Of a stretch of 64,000 nucleotides of DNA, positions 1 to 12,396 are shown piece after piece. Position 1 is the first letter of the stretch. Each line of letters starts with the position of its first letter. A program made the translations under genes and the position numbers. This stretch comes from Frigidibacter albus (GTDB lineage: Bacteria; Pseudomonadota; Alphaproteobacteria; Rhodobacterales; Rhodobacteraceae): the NCBI RefSeq assembly GCF_009908165.1, contig NZ_JAAAUC010000003.1:310001-374000 (forward strand), given 5' to 3'. Below the pieces are notes generated by a model that was not told where the DNA came from, did no database searches, and saw only the letters and a program-made list of their open reading frames with translations.

Positions 1-183
1 GACACCGACATCCTCGCATCGGATGCCAACACGCTGGTCAGCAACGATCTTGGCCTGAACTTCGCCATGACCGATACCCTGTCGACCCGCGTCAGCTACA
101 AGACCGACTACAATGACGAGGCCATCGAAGGCACCAAGAAGACCGACAACCGTCTTGGCGTGTCGCTGGTGATGGGCTTCTGA
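1..183 (+). CDS. DUF481 (YdiY-like) outer-membrane protein, C-terminal end
   Basis: Only the last 60 residues and the TGA stop lie in the window; the start is off the left edge. The visible part alternates polar and hydrophobic residues as beta strands do and ends in Met-Gly-Phe, a C-terminal aromatic as recognised by the BAM machinery. The strand pattern around residues 16-60 of the fragment resembles the DUF481 'salt-induced outer membrane protein' family, predicted to form a small barrel. Function is unknown. A strong terminator follows 27 bases after the stop. Confidence 0.75.
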   Translation, partial: DTDILASDANTLVSNDLGLNFAMTDTLSTRVSYKTDYNDEAIEGTKKTDNRLGVSLVMGF

Positions 184-209
184 TCAGCCGCTTGTGCTGA
201 GAGATTGAC

Positions 210-236
210 GGGGGCGGGGAAACCTGCCCCCTTTTT
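210..236 (+). terminator. Rho-independent terminator after the DUF481 gene
   Basis: GGGGGC at 210-215 pairs perfectly with GCCCCC at 226-231, with two more G-C pairs possible inside the loop, followed by five T at 232-236. It is correctly placed for the upstream plus-strand gene. Confidence 0.85.
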
Positions 237-547
237 CATGCGCGGTGACAGCGCCCGGCGCAGGCCTTCGGTCTGTGGGGAAGGTGTGGCGGGATCCGCG
301 GCAGCCGTGAAGGCTTAATTTCCCGAGAGCCTGGTTTTACCAGGTGGGCGCCAGATACCGAGACCAGGATCCCGGCAGAGCCAGCTCCCTCGGAGATGCT
401 TATCGGCCACTGGAAAAGTGCCTCGCACGAGAGGGGCAGAACCCGCCACATCCCAGACATAGGCCCGCGAGGCCGCCCGCGCAAGGCTTGCGCAAAGATT
501 GGGCGCGCAAGGCTGCGCGAGGATCGGGCGGGCGGGTCTTGCGACAT
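237..547. other. Intergenic stretch with no recognisable gene
   Basis: About 310 bases between the DUF481 terminator and the LexA-like box of mmcB. The open frames here lack good Shine-Dalgarno sequences and resemble no family. An imperfect direct repeat of about 26 bases (around 485-540, GGCT followed by a GC-rich run and GAT-GGGCG) is the only internal structure noticed. Confidence 0.5.
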
Positions 548-562
548 GTTCCCCTTTGGTTC
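548..562 (+). promoter_or_regulatory. LexA (SOS) box
   Basis: GTTC at 548-551 and GTTC at 559-562 are separated by exactly seven bases, the alphaproteobacterial LexA operator GTTC-N7-GTTC. It lies 11 bases before the first plausible ATG of mmcB, a gene known to be SOS-induced in Caulobacter. The box is so close to that start that translation may begin at the downstream ATG at 607. Confidence 0.75.
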
Positions 563-573
563 ATGCTGCGCGG

Positions 574-1047
574 ATGATCGACCTGCTGCCCCCACAATTG
601 CCGCCGATGCCCGGCCAGATCCTCGCCCGCGGGGTCTGTCGCCATCTGCTGTCGCATGGCTTCGTCACGGTGGAGGAGTTGGTTCCGGCGCCGGGCCTGC
701 GCGTCGATGTGATGGCGCTAGGCCCGAAGGGCGAGGTCTGGATCATCGAGTGCAAATCGGGGCGCGCCGATTACATGACCGACCGCAAATGGCAGGGCTA
801 TCTCGACTGGGCCGACCGCTTCTTCTGGGCGGTGGATGCCGATTTCCCGACGGACCTGCTGCCCGAGGGCACCGGCCTGATCCTGGCCGACGGCTATGAT
901 GCGGAAATCCTTCGGATGGCCCCCGAGACCCGGCTGGCGGGGGCGCGGCGCAAGGCGGTGCTGCAGACCTTCGCCCGCCACGCGGCTGCACGGCTGCAGG
1001 CGCTGCGCGATCCGGGGCTGCGGCTTGGCGGGCGCCTGCCGGTCTGA
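574..1047 (+). CDS. mmcB: MmcB family DNA-repair protein
   Basis: A 157-residue protein of the MmcB (formerly DUF1052) family. In Caulobacter its member protects against mitomycin C and belongs to the LexA regulon. The restriction-endonuclease-like core is visible around residues 45-75: an Asp (VDVMALG), then Glu-Cys-Lys (ECKSG), as in PD-(D/E)xK nucleases, followed by a conserved KWQGYLDWAD block. A LexA box immediately upstream fits SOS control. Start is uncertain: ATG 574 gives MIDLLPPQ, while ATG 607 gives MPGQILARGVC, closer to the usual family N-terminus and leaving more room behind the box. Neither has a strong Shine-Dalgarno sequence. A role in crosslink or lesion repair is inferred from the family. 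Confidence 0.85.
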   Translation: MIDLLPPQLPPMPGQILARGVCRHLLSHGFVTVEELVPAPGLRVDVMALGPKGEVWIIECKSGRADYMTDRKWQGYLDWADRFFWAVDADFPTDLLPEGTGLILADGYDAEILRMAPETRLAGARRKAVLQTFARHAAARLQALRDPGLRLGGRLPV

Positions 1048-1060
1048 CTCGCGGTCTGAC

Positions 1061-1279
1061 CTAGCGCCGGCCCTTGCCCTTGGGCGCACTGCCGCCGCCC
1101 ATCTGCCGGGCCGCCTCGGCCGCGGCGCGCAGCTCTTCGGCGATCTCGTCGGCCTCGTCCGGGTCGAAGTCCAGCGGCAGGTCGACACCCTCTCCCTCGA
1201 CATAGATCCGCACCATGCCAAGCGTGGTCGGCCCGATCTGCAGGTTTGCGGCAACTTCGCTTTGTTTGTCGATCCCCAT
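1061..1279 (-). CDS. DUF6324 family small protein
   Basis: A 72-residue acidic protein starting MGIDKQSEV, preceded by a good AGGA Shine-Dalgarno sequence. It carries a conserved-looking core (NLQIGPT near residue 10, a short VRIYVEGEG strand, then a DPDEADEIAEEL helix) and a basic tail (PKGKGRR). It resembles the small Rhodobacterales family DUF6324, of unknown function. It lies 67 bases downstream of the thioredoxin-domain gene on the same strand and may be transcribed with it. A longer upstream extension of the frame has no family resemblance and was rejected. Confidence 0.7.
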   Translation of the reverse strand: MGIDKQSEVAANLQIGPTTLGMVRIYVEGEGVDLPLDFDPDEADEIAEELRAAAEAARQMGGGSAPKGKGRR

Positions 1280-1346
1280 CGGGTCCTCCGTCGGTGCGCG
1301 GCGTTCTGCGGCAGCTAGCGCGTTTGCCCCCCGGATGACAAGGGCT

Positions 1347-2144
1347 TCAGGGCGCCTTGTCCTGGATCTGGCCCATCCGCGACAGCAGCGCCGCACGGGA
1401 AATCTCGCCGACATGCAGGTGATGCAACTGGCCGGCGGCATCGAAGAACAGCGTCGCGGGCAGGCCGGGGATGCCGAACTCTGCCTGCATCGCCTGCCCT
1501 GGGTCCAGCCACATGCCGCGGTCCGGCAACCCGTCGCGGGTCAGGAAGCGGCGGATCACCGCCTCGCCCTCTCCCTGGTTCAGGAACACCATCTGCACGC
1601 CGGTCTCGCTGGCCGCGACCTCGGTCATCATCGGCATCTCGCGCCGACAGGGCGGGCACCAGCTGGCCCAGAGGTTCACCACCACCGGCTGCCCCGGCAC
1701 GAAGCCCGCCGGGGAGCCGTCCAGTGCGGCGAAGGCGCCGGCGGGCAGCTGGCTGGCGGCAGGGTCCGGCGACAGCAGGCGCGCGGTGTTCCATGCGGCC
1801 CCGGCCAGCAGCGCGGCCACCAGCATCGGCGCCGCCTGACCGGGCAGGCGCCGCAGGTCCAGCGCCAGCAGCAGCGCCGCCACCGCCACCCCGGCCAGGG
1901 ACAGATAACCGCCCTGCCAGATATAAAGCACGCTCAGCGGGTCGCTCAGGAACACCGGCAGGTTGGCCAGCACGAAGGCCAGCCGCGCCGCGACCACCCC
2001 CAGCACCACCGCCCGCGTGGCACGCCGGTCGGCCAGCGGGCCGTGGCGGCGGGTCAGCAAGGCCACCGTCATCAGGAACACGAAGATGCCGATCCAGGCC
2101 GAAAACCGCTCGGCCGACAGCACGAAGGGGCCAAGCGCGATCAT
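1347..2144 (-). CDS. TlpA/DsbE-type membrane thioredoxin with N-terminal multi-TM domain
   Basis: A 265-residue protein. Residues 1-125 are a hydrophobic domain of about four membrane segments resembling prolipoprotein diacylglyceryl transferase-like folds. Residues about 130-265 are a periplasmic TlpA-like thioredoxin domain with active site WCPPC (Cys163, Cys166) and a cis-Pro in GLPATLFF. Family knowledge says it reduces disulfides of exported proteins, for example for cytochrome c or copper-site maturation. Its ATG overlaps the dsbD stop by four bases (ATGA), so the two are translationally coupled and DsbD is the obvious electron donor. Confidence 0.85.
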   Translation of the reverse strand: MIALGPFVLSAERFSAWIGIFVFLMTVALLTRRHGPLADRRATRAVVLGVVAARLAFVLANLPVFLSDPLSVLYIWQGGYLSLAGVAVAALLLALDLRRLPGQAAPMLVAALLAGAAWNTARLLSPDPAASQLPAGAFAALDGSPAGFVPGQPVVVNLWASWCPPCRREMPMMTEVAASETGVQMVFLNQGEGEAVIRRFLTRDGLPDRGMWLDPGQAMQAEFGIPGLPATLFFDAAGQLHHLHVGEISRAALLSRMGQIQDKAP

Positions 2145-3916
2145 GGCGCCGCCCCGGCGCTGCGCAGCAGGTCAGCGGCCCTGATATCCCCGATCAGCCG
2201 TGTGCCCGGCGCCTCGGCCCCGCCCTGGTCCAGAAACACCATCGTCGGCGGGCCGACCGACTGCAGGCGGTCCAGCATCGCCTGCGCCCCGGGGTCGAAG
2301 TCGCTGACATCGGCCTTGACCAGCACCCGGCCCTCCAGCGCCGCCTGCACCGCCGGATCGGCCAGCACATCGCGTTCGATCACCCGGCAGGTCACGCACC
2401 AGTCGGCGGTGACATAGACCAGCGCCGGGACGTCTGCCTGTGCAAGTGCGCGGTCGATCCCGGCGCTGTCCGTCGCGCTGGCGAAGGCCAGCGCCTGCGG
2501 CGCAGGTGCGCCCCCGGCCAAGGGCGCCAGCGGCCGCAGCGGATCGCTCCCGCCCGCCGCCGCGCCAAACCCCAGCGCCGTGCCCGCGACGATGGCGGCG
2601 AGGCCGGCGACCTTGGCCAGCCGCTGCCGAAGCCCCGGCCCGGCAGCATCAACACCGCCAAGCGCCACCCCAAGCCCCAGCGCCAGCAGCGCCCAGAGCG
2701 CCAGAACCACCGGCCCCGGCAGGATCCGACCCAGCAACCACACCGCCATGCCCAGGAAGATGAACCCGAAGGCCCGCCGCACCGCCTCCATCCACGCCCC
2801 GGCGCGGGGCAGGGCGCGGGCGCCAAGCGTGCCCGCCACCAGCAAGGGCGCGCCCTGCCCAAGCCCCAGCGCGAACAGCGCCCCCGCACCCAACGCTGCA
2901 TCGCCGGTCTGCGCGATATACAACAGCGCCCCCGCCAGCGGCGCGGTCACGCAAGGCCCGACGATCAGCGCCGAGGTGAAGCCAAGCCCCGCCGCCCCCG
3001 CCAGCGAGCCGCGCCGCCCGGTCCCGGGCCGCGTCAGCGCCGCGGTCAGCCGGGCGGGCAGCGACAGTTCGAACAGGCCAAAGCTCGACAGCGCCAGCAC
3101 CCCGAACAGCGCCGCCACCGCGATCAGCGCCGCGGGTGATTGCAGCACCATCTGCAGGTTCTGCCCCGACAGCGCCGCCGCCACACCAAGCGCGCCAAAG
3201 GCCAGCGCCATCGCCAGCACATAGACGCCCGACAGCACCGCGCCCCGCAGCGGCGTCAGCCGCTCGCCCTGCCGTGACAGCAGGCCCAGCAGGATCGGAA
3301 CCATCGGCAGCACGCAGGGCGTGAAGGCCAGCAGCAGGCCAAATCCGAAAAAGCTGGCGATGACCAGCGCCGCGCCGCCCTTTGCCGCGATGCCGTCCAC
3401 CAGCCCTTGGGACTGGGCCATCTGCAGCCCCGGCGCCGGTTCGGCCGCGGCGCCATCCGCGGCAACCGTCCGGGTGATCGGCGCATAGCAGATGCCGCCG
3501 TCCTGACAGCCCTGCCAGGTCAGCGTCACCGGAAACGCCGCCGCGGGCAGCGCGGCAGAGACGGCATCGTAATAGACCTCCATCGCGCCGAAGCCCGGAT
3601 CGTCCTTCGCGGTGCCGGGCGGCAGGTCCAGGGGCAGCTCGGAGCCATCCGCTGCCGTGGCCCGGAAGAACTCGCGGTAAAGGTAATGCCCCGGCATCAC
3701 CTGCCAGGTCAGCCGGACCCCGTCGCCCTCGGCCGCCACCGTCAGCGGAAACGCCTCCTCGGCGGCCATCGGCTTGCCCGCGCTGGAAAAGCTTGTGAGC
3801 GGCCCGAGGCTTTCTTGCGCGAGGGCCGGGCGCAGACCAAAGGCCAGCGCCAGCATCAGGGTCAGCGCGGCAAGAACCGTCATCAGGGCGGGGCGGGGGG
3901 CGAGGCGTGTCATCAT
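2141..3916 (-). CDS. dsbD: Thiol:disulfide interchange protein DsbD
   Basis: A 591-residue protein that passes electrons from cytosolic thioredoxin across the inner membrane to periplasmic thioredoxin-fold proteins. A signal peptide (about residues 1-33, cleaved after ALA) is followed by the N-terminal periplasmic domain with its Cys pair (CQDGGIC, near residue 130). Next is an eight-helix CcdA-like core with the paired membrane cysteines in TPCVLPMVP and VGPCVTAPLAG, and last a C-terminal thioredoxin domain with CVTC. All six redox cysteines are present and length is normal. It sits 48 bases downstream of metH and overlaps the tlpA-like gene by four bases. Confidence 0.95.
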   Translation of the reverse strand: MMTRLAPRPALMTVLAALTLMLALAFGLRPALAQESLGPLTSFSSAGKPMAAEEAFPLTVAAEGDGVRLTWQVMPGHYLYREFFRATAADGSELPLDLPPGTAKDDPGFGAMEVYYDAVSAALPAAAFPVTLTWQGCQDGGICYAPITRTVAADGAAAEPAPGLQMAQSQGLVDGIAAKGGAALVIASFFGFGLLLAFTPCVLPMVPILLGLLSRQGERLTPLRGAVLSGVYVLAMALAFGALGVAAALSGQNLQMVLQSPAALIAVAALFGVLALSSFGLFELSLPARLTAALTRPGTGRRGSLAGAAGLGFTSALIVGPCVTAPLAGALLYIAQTGDAALGAGALFALGLGQGAPLLVAGTLGARALPRAGAWMEAVRRAFGFIFLGMAVWLLGRILPGPVVLALWALLALGLGVALGGVDAAGPGLRQRLAKVAGLAAIVAGTALGFGAAAGGSDPLRPLAPLAGGAPAPQALAFASATDSAGIDRALAQADVPALVYVTADWCVTCRVIERDVLADPAVQAALEGRVLVKADVSDFDPGAQAMLDRLQSVGPPTMVFLDQGGAEAPGTRLIGDIRAADLLRSAGAAP

Positions 3917-3964
3917 CCCGCCGCTTTCCTCCCCCCTGCTTAAGCGGGCCTTAACGCCGACGCC

Positions 3965-7732
<3,768 letters not shown>

Positions 7733-7814
7733 CTGGGCACGTCTCCTGCGGGCCGGCGCCGAAACCCGGCGCCAGCCAATCCCGCCTTCTAGACGAAAGC
7801 GCAGCATTAGTGAA

Positions 7815-7832
7815 ATTCATGTTGGTCATGTT
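7815..7832. repeat. Short direct repeat in the metH/DMT-transporter intergenic region
   Basis: TCATGTT occurs twice with a two-base gap (period nine) in the divergent intergenic region, flanked by TTCA and TTCATT. It is AT-rich against GC-rich surroundings and lies upstream of metH, so it could be a regulator site. No SAM riboswitch was recognised. Purely suggestive. Confidence 0.3.
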
Positions 7833-7951
7833 CATTATGCAGCACGCTCACATTCGCTGCCCTGCATACGGCCTCGCCCGCTCCGCCAGCCCTTGCAACC
7901 CGCCGCCCCACCCGGCTTTATGCCCCTGACCCGGCGAACAGGAGACACATC

Positions 7952-8875
7952 ATGCAGCCGCTTCGGGGCATCGGCCTCAAGATCTGTGCCGTCATCGTGT
8001 TCATGGCGATGGCCTCGCTGGTGAAACTGGTCTCGGTCGAGATCCCGCCGGGTGAGACGGTGTTCTTCCGCTCTGCCTTCGCGCTGCCGGTGATCCTGGT
8101 CTGGCTGGCGGTCAGCGGCGAGCTTCGCGCCGGCATCGTCACCGCCAACCCGCTGGGGCATTTCTGGCGTGGGCTGATGGGCACCGGCGCCATGGCCTGC
8201 GGCTTTGCCGGGCTTGGCCTGCTGCCGCTGCCCGAGGTCACCGCCATCGGCTATGCCGCGCCGCTGCTGACGGTGATCTTCGCCGCGATGTTTTTGGGCG
8301 AGCAGATCCGCGCCTTCCGCATCATCGCGGTCGGGCTGGGGCTGGTCGGCGTGATGATCGTGCTCTCGCCCCGGCTGACCGCCCTGCGCAGCGGCGATGT
8401 GGTGGCGACAGAGGCGTTCGGCGCGATGGTGGTGCTGATCGGCGCCGTCTTCACCGCGCTGGCGCAGGTCTTCGTGCGCAAGCTGGTCGCCGAGGAGCGC
8501 ACGACCGCCATCGTCTTCTGGTTCTCGGTCAACTCCGCCCTGCTGTCGCTGATCTCGCTGCCCTGGGGCTGGGTGCTGCCCGCGCCCGGCACATTTGCGC
8601 TGCTGGTGCTGATGGGCCTGCTGGGCGGGGTGGGGCAGGTGCTGCTCACCTCCTCCTACCGCTATGCCGATGCCTCGGTGATCGCGCCCTTCGAATATTT
8701 CTCGATGATCCTCGCCCTGCTGGTCGGCTATTTCGCCTTCGGCGAGACCCCGACGCTGGTGGTGCTGTTCGGCGCCGCGCTGGTCGTCTCCGCCGGCATC
8801 CTCATCATCTGGCGCGAGCGGCAACTGGGGCTGGAGCGGGCGCGGCAACGCCGGTCGATGACCCCGCAGGGGTAG
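7952..8875 (+). CDS. EamA/DMT family transporter
   Basis: A 307-residue inner-membrane protein with ten predicted helices arranged as two EamA repeats (about residues 5-140 and 150-285). Typical repeat signatures are visible: the helix-3 region after PPGETVFFRS, and EVTAIGYAAPLLTVIFAAMFLGE at the end of the first repeat (shown by its first part EVTAIGYAAPLLT). The second repeat ends near SVIAPFEYFSMILA and FGETPT. A strong AGGAG precedes the ATG. Drug/metabolite transporters of this type export amino acids or small metabolites; the substrate cannot be read from sequence. It is divergent from metH. Confidence 0.88.
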   Translation: MQPLRGIGLKICAVIVFMAMASLVKLVSVEIPPGETVFFRSAFALPVILVWLAVSGELRAGIVTANPLGHFWRGLMGTGAMACGFAGLGLLPLPEVTAIGYAAPLLTVIFAAMFLGEQIRAFRIIAVGLGLVGVMIVLSPRLTALRSGDVVATEAFGAMVVLIGAVFTALAQVFVRKLVAEERTTAIVFWFSVNSALLSLISLPWGWVLPAPGTFALLVLMGLLGGVGQVLLTSSYRYADASVIAPFEYFSMILALLVGYFAFGETPTLVVLFGAALVVSAGILIIWRERQLGLERARQRRSMTPQG

Positions 8876-8879
8876 GGGG

Positions 8880-9815
8880 TCAGGGCCGGTCCGCCGCCAC
8901 GAACCGGATGATCGCGGGGACAAGCCCCTCATGCAGCGGCAGCGCCGGGTCGGTATAGGTGGCAAAGGGCTGCCCCGGCTGGTCGGGCTTCAGCATATGA
9001 GTCGCGCCCGGAAGCATCGCGGTCGCTGCCTGCGGCAGCGCCGCCGCAAGAAGCCCGGCATGGTCCGCGCCCACCTGCATGTCGGCATCCCCCTGCACGA
9101 TCAGCACCGGCCCGTCCCAGCCCTGCGCCAGCGCGATCGGGTCATACGAGAACAGGTCGATCATGTAGCGCTGCAGCCCGGTCGAAAACAGCGGCTGCAG
9201 CATGGGCGAGACAAGGGCCGGATCGCGGGTCTGGCCGGCCACCAGATCGTTGACGAGGCCTTCAAGTTCCGGCATCAGCGGCCCGTTCATAGGGTTGGCG
9301 GCGAATTGTTCGACCATCAGCCGCCCGACCGGGCGCCCCGGGGTTGCCATCAGGATCAGCCCGCACAGGGTCTCGGGCGGGGTCTGCGCAGCCACCAGGG
9401 CCACCAGCCCGCCCTCGGAATGGCCTGCAATCTACACGCAGGGTGCAAGGCTCGATGCCTCCGCCACCCAATCCCGCACATCCTGGGCATAGTTGGCGAT
9501 GGTCACGTCATTGGCGTCGGCAAGCGCCGCCGCGCTACCGTATAAGCCGCGCTTGTCGATGCGAAGCGAGGCGATGCCCTCTGCCGCAAGGCCGTTCGCC
9601 AGAAGCTTGTAGCTGTCGGACCGCAGGCCCATCGGGCCCGAGTTCCCGTCGCGGTCGGTCGGCCCCGAGCCCGGTATGATGATGACCGCATGGGCGGCGC
9701 CTTCTACGGCAATGCGTTCCGCCTCCAGCGGGCCCTGCGGGCCGGGAATCTGCACCGGCTCTGCCAGCGCAAGGGTCGGCAGCAGCAGTGGCAGCGACGA
9801 CAGGGTGCGCATCAT
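8880..9815 (-). pseudogene. Alpha/beta hydrolase interrupted by an in-frame amber codon
   Basis: One continuous frame of 312 codons encodes a signal-peptide-bearing alpha/beta hydrolase, but a TAG at 9432-9434 cuts it after residue 127. Context (PCV-stop-IAGHSEGG) suggests the lost residue is Trp, TGG to TAG. The nucleophile elbow GHSEGG lies just after the stop and the acid/His region (QGDADMQV, PGATHML) follows, so the truncated product has no catalytic residues. The N-terminus (signal peptide to ALA, then the oxyanion region IIPGSGPTDRDG) is intact. It lies six bases downstream of dtd. It could be a recent pseudogene, a sequencing error, or a suppressed stop. Confidence 0.85.
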
Positions 9816-9821
9816 GTCTCT

Positions 9822-10280
9822 TTATCCCTTTACCACCCTGTCCGCCGTATCCATCCATATCGTCACCGGCCCGTCATTGACCAGCGCCACCTGCATGTCG
9901 GCCCCGAACTCGCCATTGGCGACGGGGAAGCCCAGCTTGCGCAGTTCGTCCGAGAACTGCTCGTAGAGCCGGCGGCCCTCGTCCGGCGGGGCGGCGGTGG
10001 AAAAGCCGGGGCGGTTGCCGCGCGAGGTGTCGGCGGCCAGCGTGAACTGGCTGACGACCAGCGTCGCGCCCCCCGCCTCGGCCAGCGCGAGGTTCATCTT
10101 GCCGGCCGCGTCCTTGAAGATCCGCAGCCTGGCGATGCGGGCGGCCAGCGCGGCGGCCTCGGCCTCGCCGTCGCCTTGCATGGCGCAGACGAGGATCAGC
10201 AGGCCCGGCCCGATCTCGCCGGTCACGCGGCCCTCGACGCTCACCTTCGCCTCGCGGACCCGCTGGATCAGGGCGCGCAT
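9822..10280 (-). CDS. dtd: D-aminoacyl-tRNA deacylase
   Basis: A 152-residue enzyme that hydrolyses D-amino acids from mischarged tRNA in the cytosol. Family signatures are complete: N-terminal MRALIQRV, the SQFTLAAD active-site motif near residue 80, and [10 protein letters not shown] near residue 138 holding the cross-subunit Gly-Pro. Length is the family norm. Its ATG shares one base with the stop of the upstream kinase gene (ATGA-type junction), indicating translational coupling. Confidence 0.96.
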   Translation of the reverse strand: MRALIQRVREAKVSVEGRVTGEIGPGLLILVCAMQGDGEAEAAALAARIARLRIFKDAAGKMNLALAEAGGATLVVSQFTLAADTSRGNRPGFSTAAPPDEGRRLYEQFSDELRKLGFPVANGEFGADMQVALVNDGPVTIWMDTADRVVKG

Positions 10281-11215
10281 CAGCCAGCGGCCCGCGGCAG
10301 CTCATCCGCGAAGGGCGGGTTCGCCCCGGCGCGCGAGACGGTGACCGCGGCGGCGCGGTTGCCAAGGTCGAGCGCGGCGCGGAGCGTGTCAGCCCCAAGC
10401 GCCGCGACCCCGGCCTTGGTCAGCGCCCCCGCCTTGTGCAGCGCCGCCAGAATGCCCGCGTTGAACGTGTCGCCTGCGCCCACGGTATCGGCGACCGTCA
10501 CCTTCAGGCCCGGCGCGAAGACCGCCTGATCCGCGGTAAAGGCATGGGCCCCTGCCGCGCCCTCGGTCACGAACACCGCCTTCGGGCCAGCCGCCAGCAG
10601 CCCCGCCGCCAGCACCGCAATCTCGCCCGGCCCAGCCAGCCAGCGCAGATCCTCATCCGACAGCTTGACGATGTCCGCCGCGGCGATCATCCGGGCAATG
10701 CGGGCGCGGTAGGCGGGTTCATCGGCAATGAACGAGGGGCGGATATTGGGGTCGAGCATCGCCACGCGGGCAGGCGCCTCGCGCAGGAACAGCGCCTCAT
10801 AGGCGGCGCCGCCCGGTTCCACCATCAGGCTGATCCCGCCGCAGAAGATCGCCGCCACCGCACCCGTCAGGGCGGGCATCTCCGCCGCCATCAGCATCCG
10901 CCCCGCGGTATTTTCGTCATAGAAGGCATAGCTCGCCTGGCCATTCACCAGCCGCACGAAGGCCAGCGTCGTCGGCCGGTCGCTGCGGATCGCCAGCGAC
11001 GTGTCCACGTTCGAGGCCGCCAGCGCCGCCTCCAGCATCTGCCCGAAGAGGTCGGTGGACAGGCCCGACAGGAAGCCCGCCGGCGCGCCGAGGCGGCCAA
11101 GGGCGATGGCGGTGTTGAACACCGCGCCGCCCGGATAGGGCGCAAAGGCCGGCTCGCCCGCGGCGCTTGTGCGTGGCAGCATGTCGATCAGCGCCTCGCC
11201 GCAGCTCAGGATCAT
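10280..11215 (-). CDS. PfkB-family carbohydrate kinase (fructokinase-like)
   Basis: A 311-residue ribokinase-fold kinase. The N-terminal GEALIDMLP, the [16 protein letters not shown] substrate region (residue about 28) and the C-terminal anion-hole signature [12 protein letters not shown] with catalytic Asp (residue about 250) are all present. The sequence is closest by eye to the fructokinase/2-keto-sugar kinases ([11 protein letters not shown]), but the sugar is not certain. It is first in a tight run with dtd and the broken hydrolase. Confidence 0.9.
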   Translation of the reverse strand: MILSCGEALIDMLPRTSAAGEPAFAPYPGGAVFNTAIALGRLGAPAGFLSGLSTDLFGQMLEAALAASNVDTSLAIRSDRPTTLAFVRLVNGQASYAFYDENTAGRMLMAAEMPALTGAVAAIFCGGISLMVEPGGAAYEALFLREAPARVAMLDPNIRPSFIADEPAYRARIARMIAAADIVKLSDEDLRWLAGPGEIAVLAAGLLAAGPKAVFVTEGAAGAHAFTADQAVFAPGLKVTVADTVGAGDTFNAGILAALHKAGALTKAGVAALGADTLRAALDLGNRAAAVTVSRAGANPPFADELPRAAG

Positions 11216-11291
11216 GGTCGCCTCCGTGGGTGTGATAGCGGTAACGCCGCCGTGTCATAGCGCCTTTGCCGGACGTGCGGCAAGCCCGGCC

Positions 11292-12392
11292 TCAACTCTG
11301 CGAGATCAGTGCAATCGCCCCCGCCACCAGCAGCACCAGCAGCACCGCAAAGGCGATCTTCCACGGCGAGTAGGGCCGCTCGCCCTGCACCTTGCCGGTC
11401 TGGCCATTGACGACGAAGCGGAAGCTACGGCCGCGATACTTGTAGGCGGCGGTCCAGACCGGCAGCAGGATGTGCTTGAAGGTCTCATTGTAATGCGTTG
11501 TATTTACCGAAGAAATCCGCTGTTCATCGCCGCCGATATCGCTGCGCACATCTCCCGCGATCACCCCCGCCATGATCTCGCGTGCGACCCCGTGGCCTTC
11601 GGGCAGGGTGACCGTGTAGCCCTCGGCCAGAAAGCCCGACAGGTAATCCTCGCGGTAGGGCACCAGCGCGCCCAGATCCCAGGGCTGCAAGGCATCGGTA
11701 TGGCTGCGCGGCAGGCTTTTCGCGGCCAGCACCAGCAGGTCGTCGAACTTCCGTGCCACGGCGCCCGAGGCGGCACGCCAGCGGGTGTGGCGGACCTGTT
11801 CGGTGCGCTGCTGCGACTTGCCGTTGACGGTGACGGTGCGGGTGCGCGTCTCGTAGTAATAGTCGCCGCGCTGGCCGCTATAGCGGCTGCGGGTATCGGC
11901 GTCGAAGGTCCAGAACGGGGTATAGATCCCCTGAATGCGCCGCCCCTTGCGCGCATAATCCCCCAGGCCCGAGGGCGCGAACCAGCGCGCCTTGAGCCAG
12001 CGGCCAAGCGCGTCCCGCGCCGCCTCTTCCGTCACTGCGAAGGGGATCAGGCCCTGCGGCTTGATGCTGCGGCTGGTGCCGGTATCCACCACCACCGGCG
12101 TTGCGCAGAACGGGCATTCGGCGGCGTGGTGATCCCCCGTGAACTCCACCACCGCGCCGCAATTGGGGCAATGGGTGGTGCGATGCTCGGCCACCGCCTC
12201 GCGCGGCAGGTCGGCCGACAGCCCGTCTTGCAGGTCCAACTCCACCAGCCCGGTGCGGGACAGCTTGTCCTCGGCCTCGGGCACCTCCTGCGCATGGCCG
12301 CAATGGGCGCAGACCATGCGGGTCTGCCCGGGGGCATAGCGTAGATCGGCGCCGCACTGCTCGCACGGATAGTGGTGTTCGCGGACCGGCAA
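11292..12392 (-). CDS. Membrane-anchored zinc-ribbon protein (YdjG-like)
   Basis: A 366-residue protein with two to three zinc ribbons at the N-terminus (CEQCG...CAHCG near residues 10-35, CPNCG...CPFC near 74-96). A middle domain of unknown fold follows, including an aromatic YYYETRTRTV strand, and a single membrane helix closes the C-terminus (about residues 344-362). Such proteins are often mis-annotated as 'primosomal protein N' or helicase; no helicase motif exists here. B. subtilis YdjG, a zinc-ribbon partner in a PspA-type envelope-stress system, has a similar layout. It starts at TTG, four bases after the SPFH gene, and is last in a six-gene operon. Confidence 0.8.
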   Translation of the reverse strand: MPVREHHYPCEQCGADLRYAPGQTRMVCAHCGHAQEVPEAEDKLSRTGLVELDLQDGLSADLPREAVAEHRTTHCPNCGAVVEFTGDHHAAECPFCATPVVVDTGTSRSIKPQGLIPFAVTEEAARDALGRWLKARWFAPSGLGDYARKGRRIQGIYTPFWTFDADTRSRYSGQRGDYYYETRTRTVTVNGKSQQRTEQVRHTRWRAASGAVARKFDDLLVLAAKSLPRSHTDALQPWDLGALVPYREDYLSGFLAEGYTVTLPEGHGVAREIMAGVIAGDVRSDIGGDEQRISSVNTTHYNETFKHILLPVWTAAYKYRGRSFRFVVNGQTGKVQGERPYSPWKIAFAVLLVLLVAGAIALISQS

Positions 12393-12396
12393 GATG

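Noticed and set aside
7733-7951. SAM-type riboswitch before metH
   Set aside because: No SAM-I or SAM-II core could be matched in the leader; only a short direct repeat was seen.
11292-12392. Primosomal protein N' / helicase, a common label for this family
   Set aside because: Only zinc ribbons and a membrane helix are visible; no Walker or helicase motifs.
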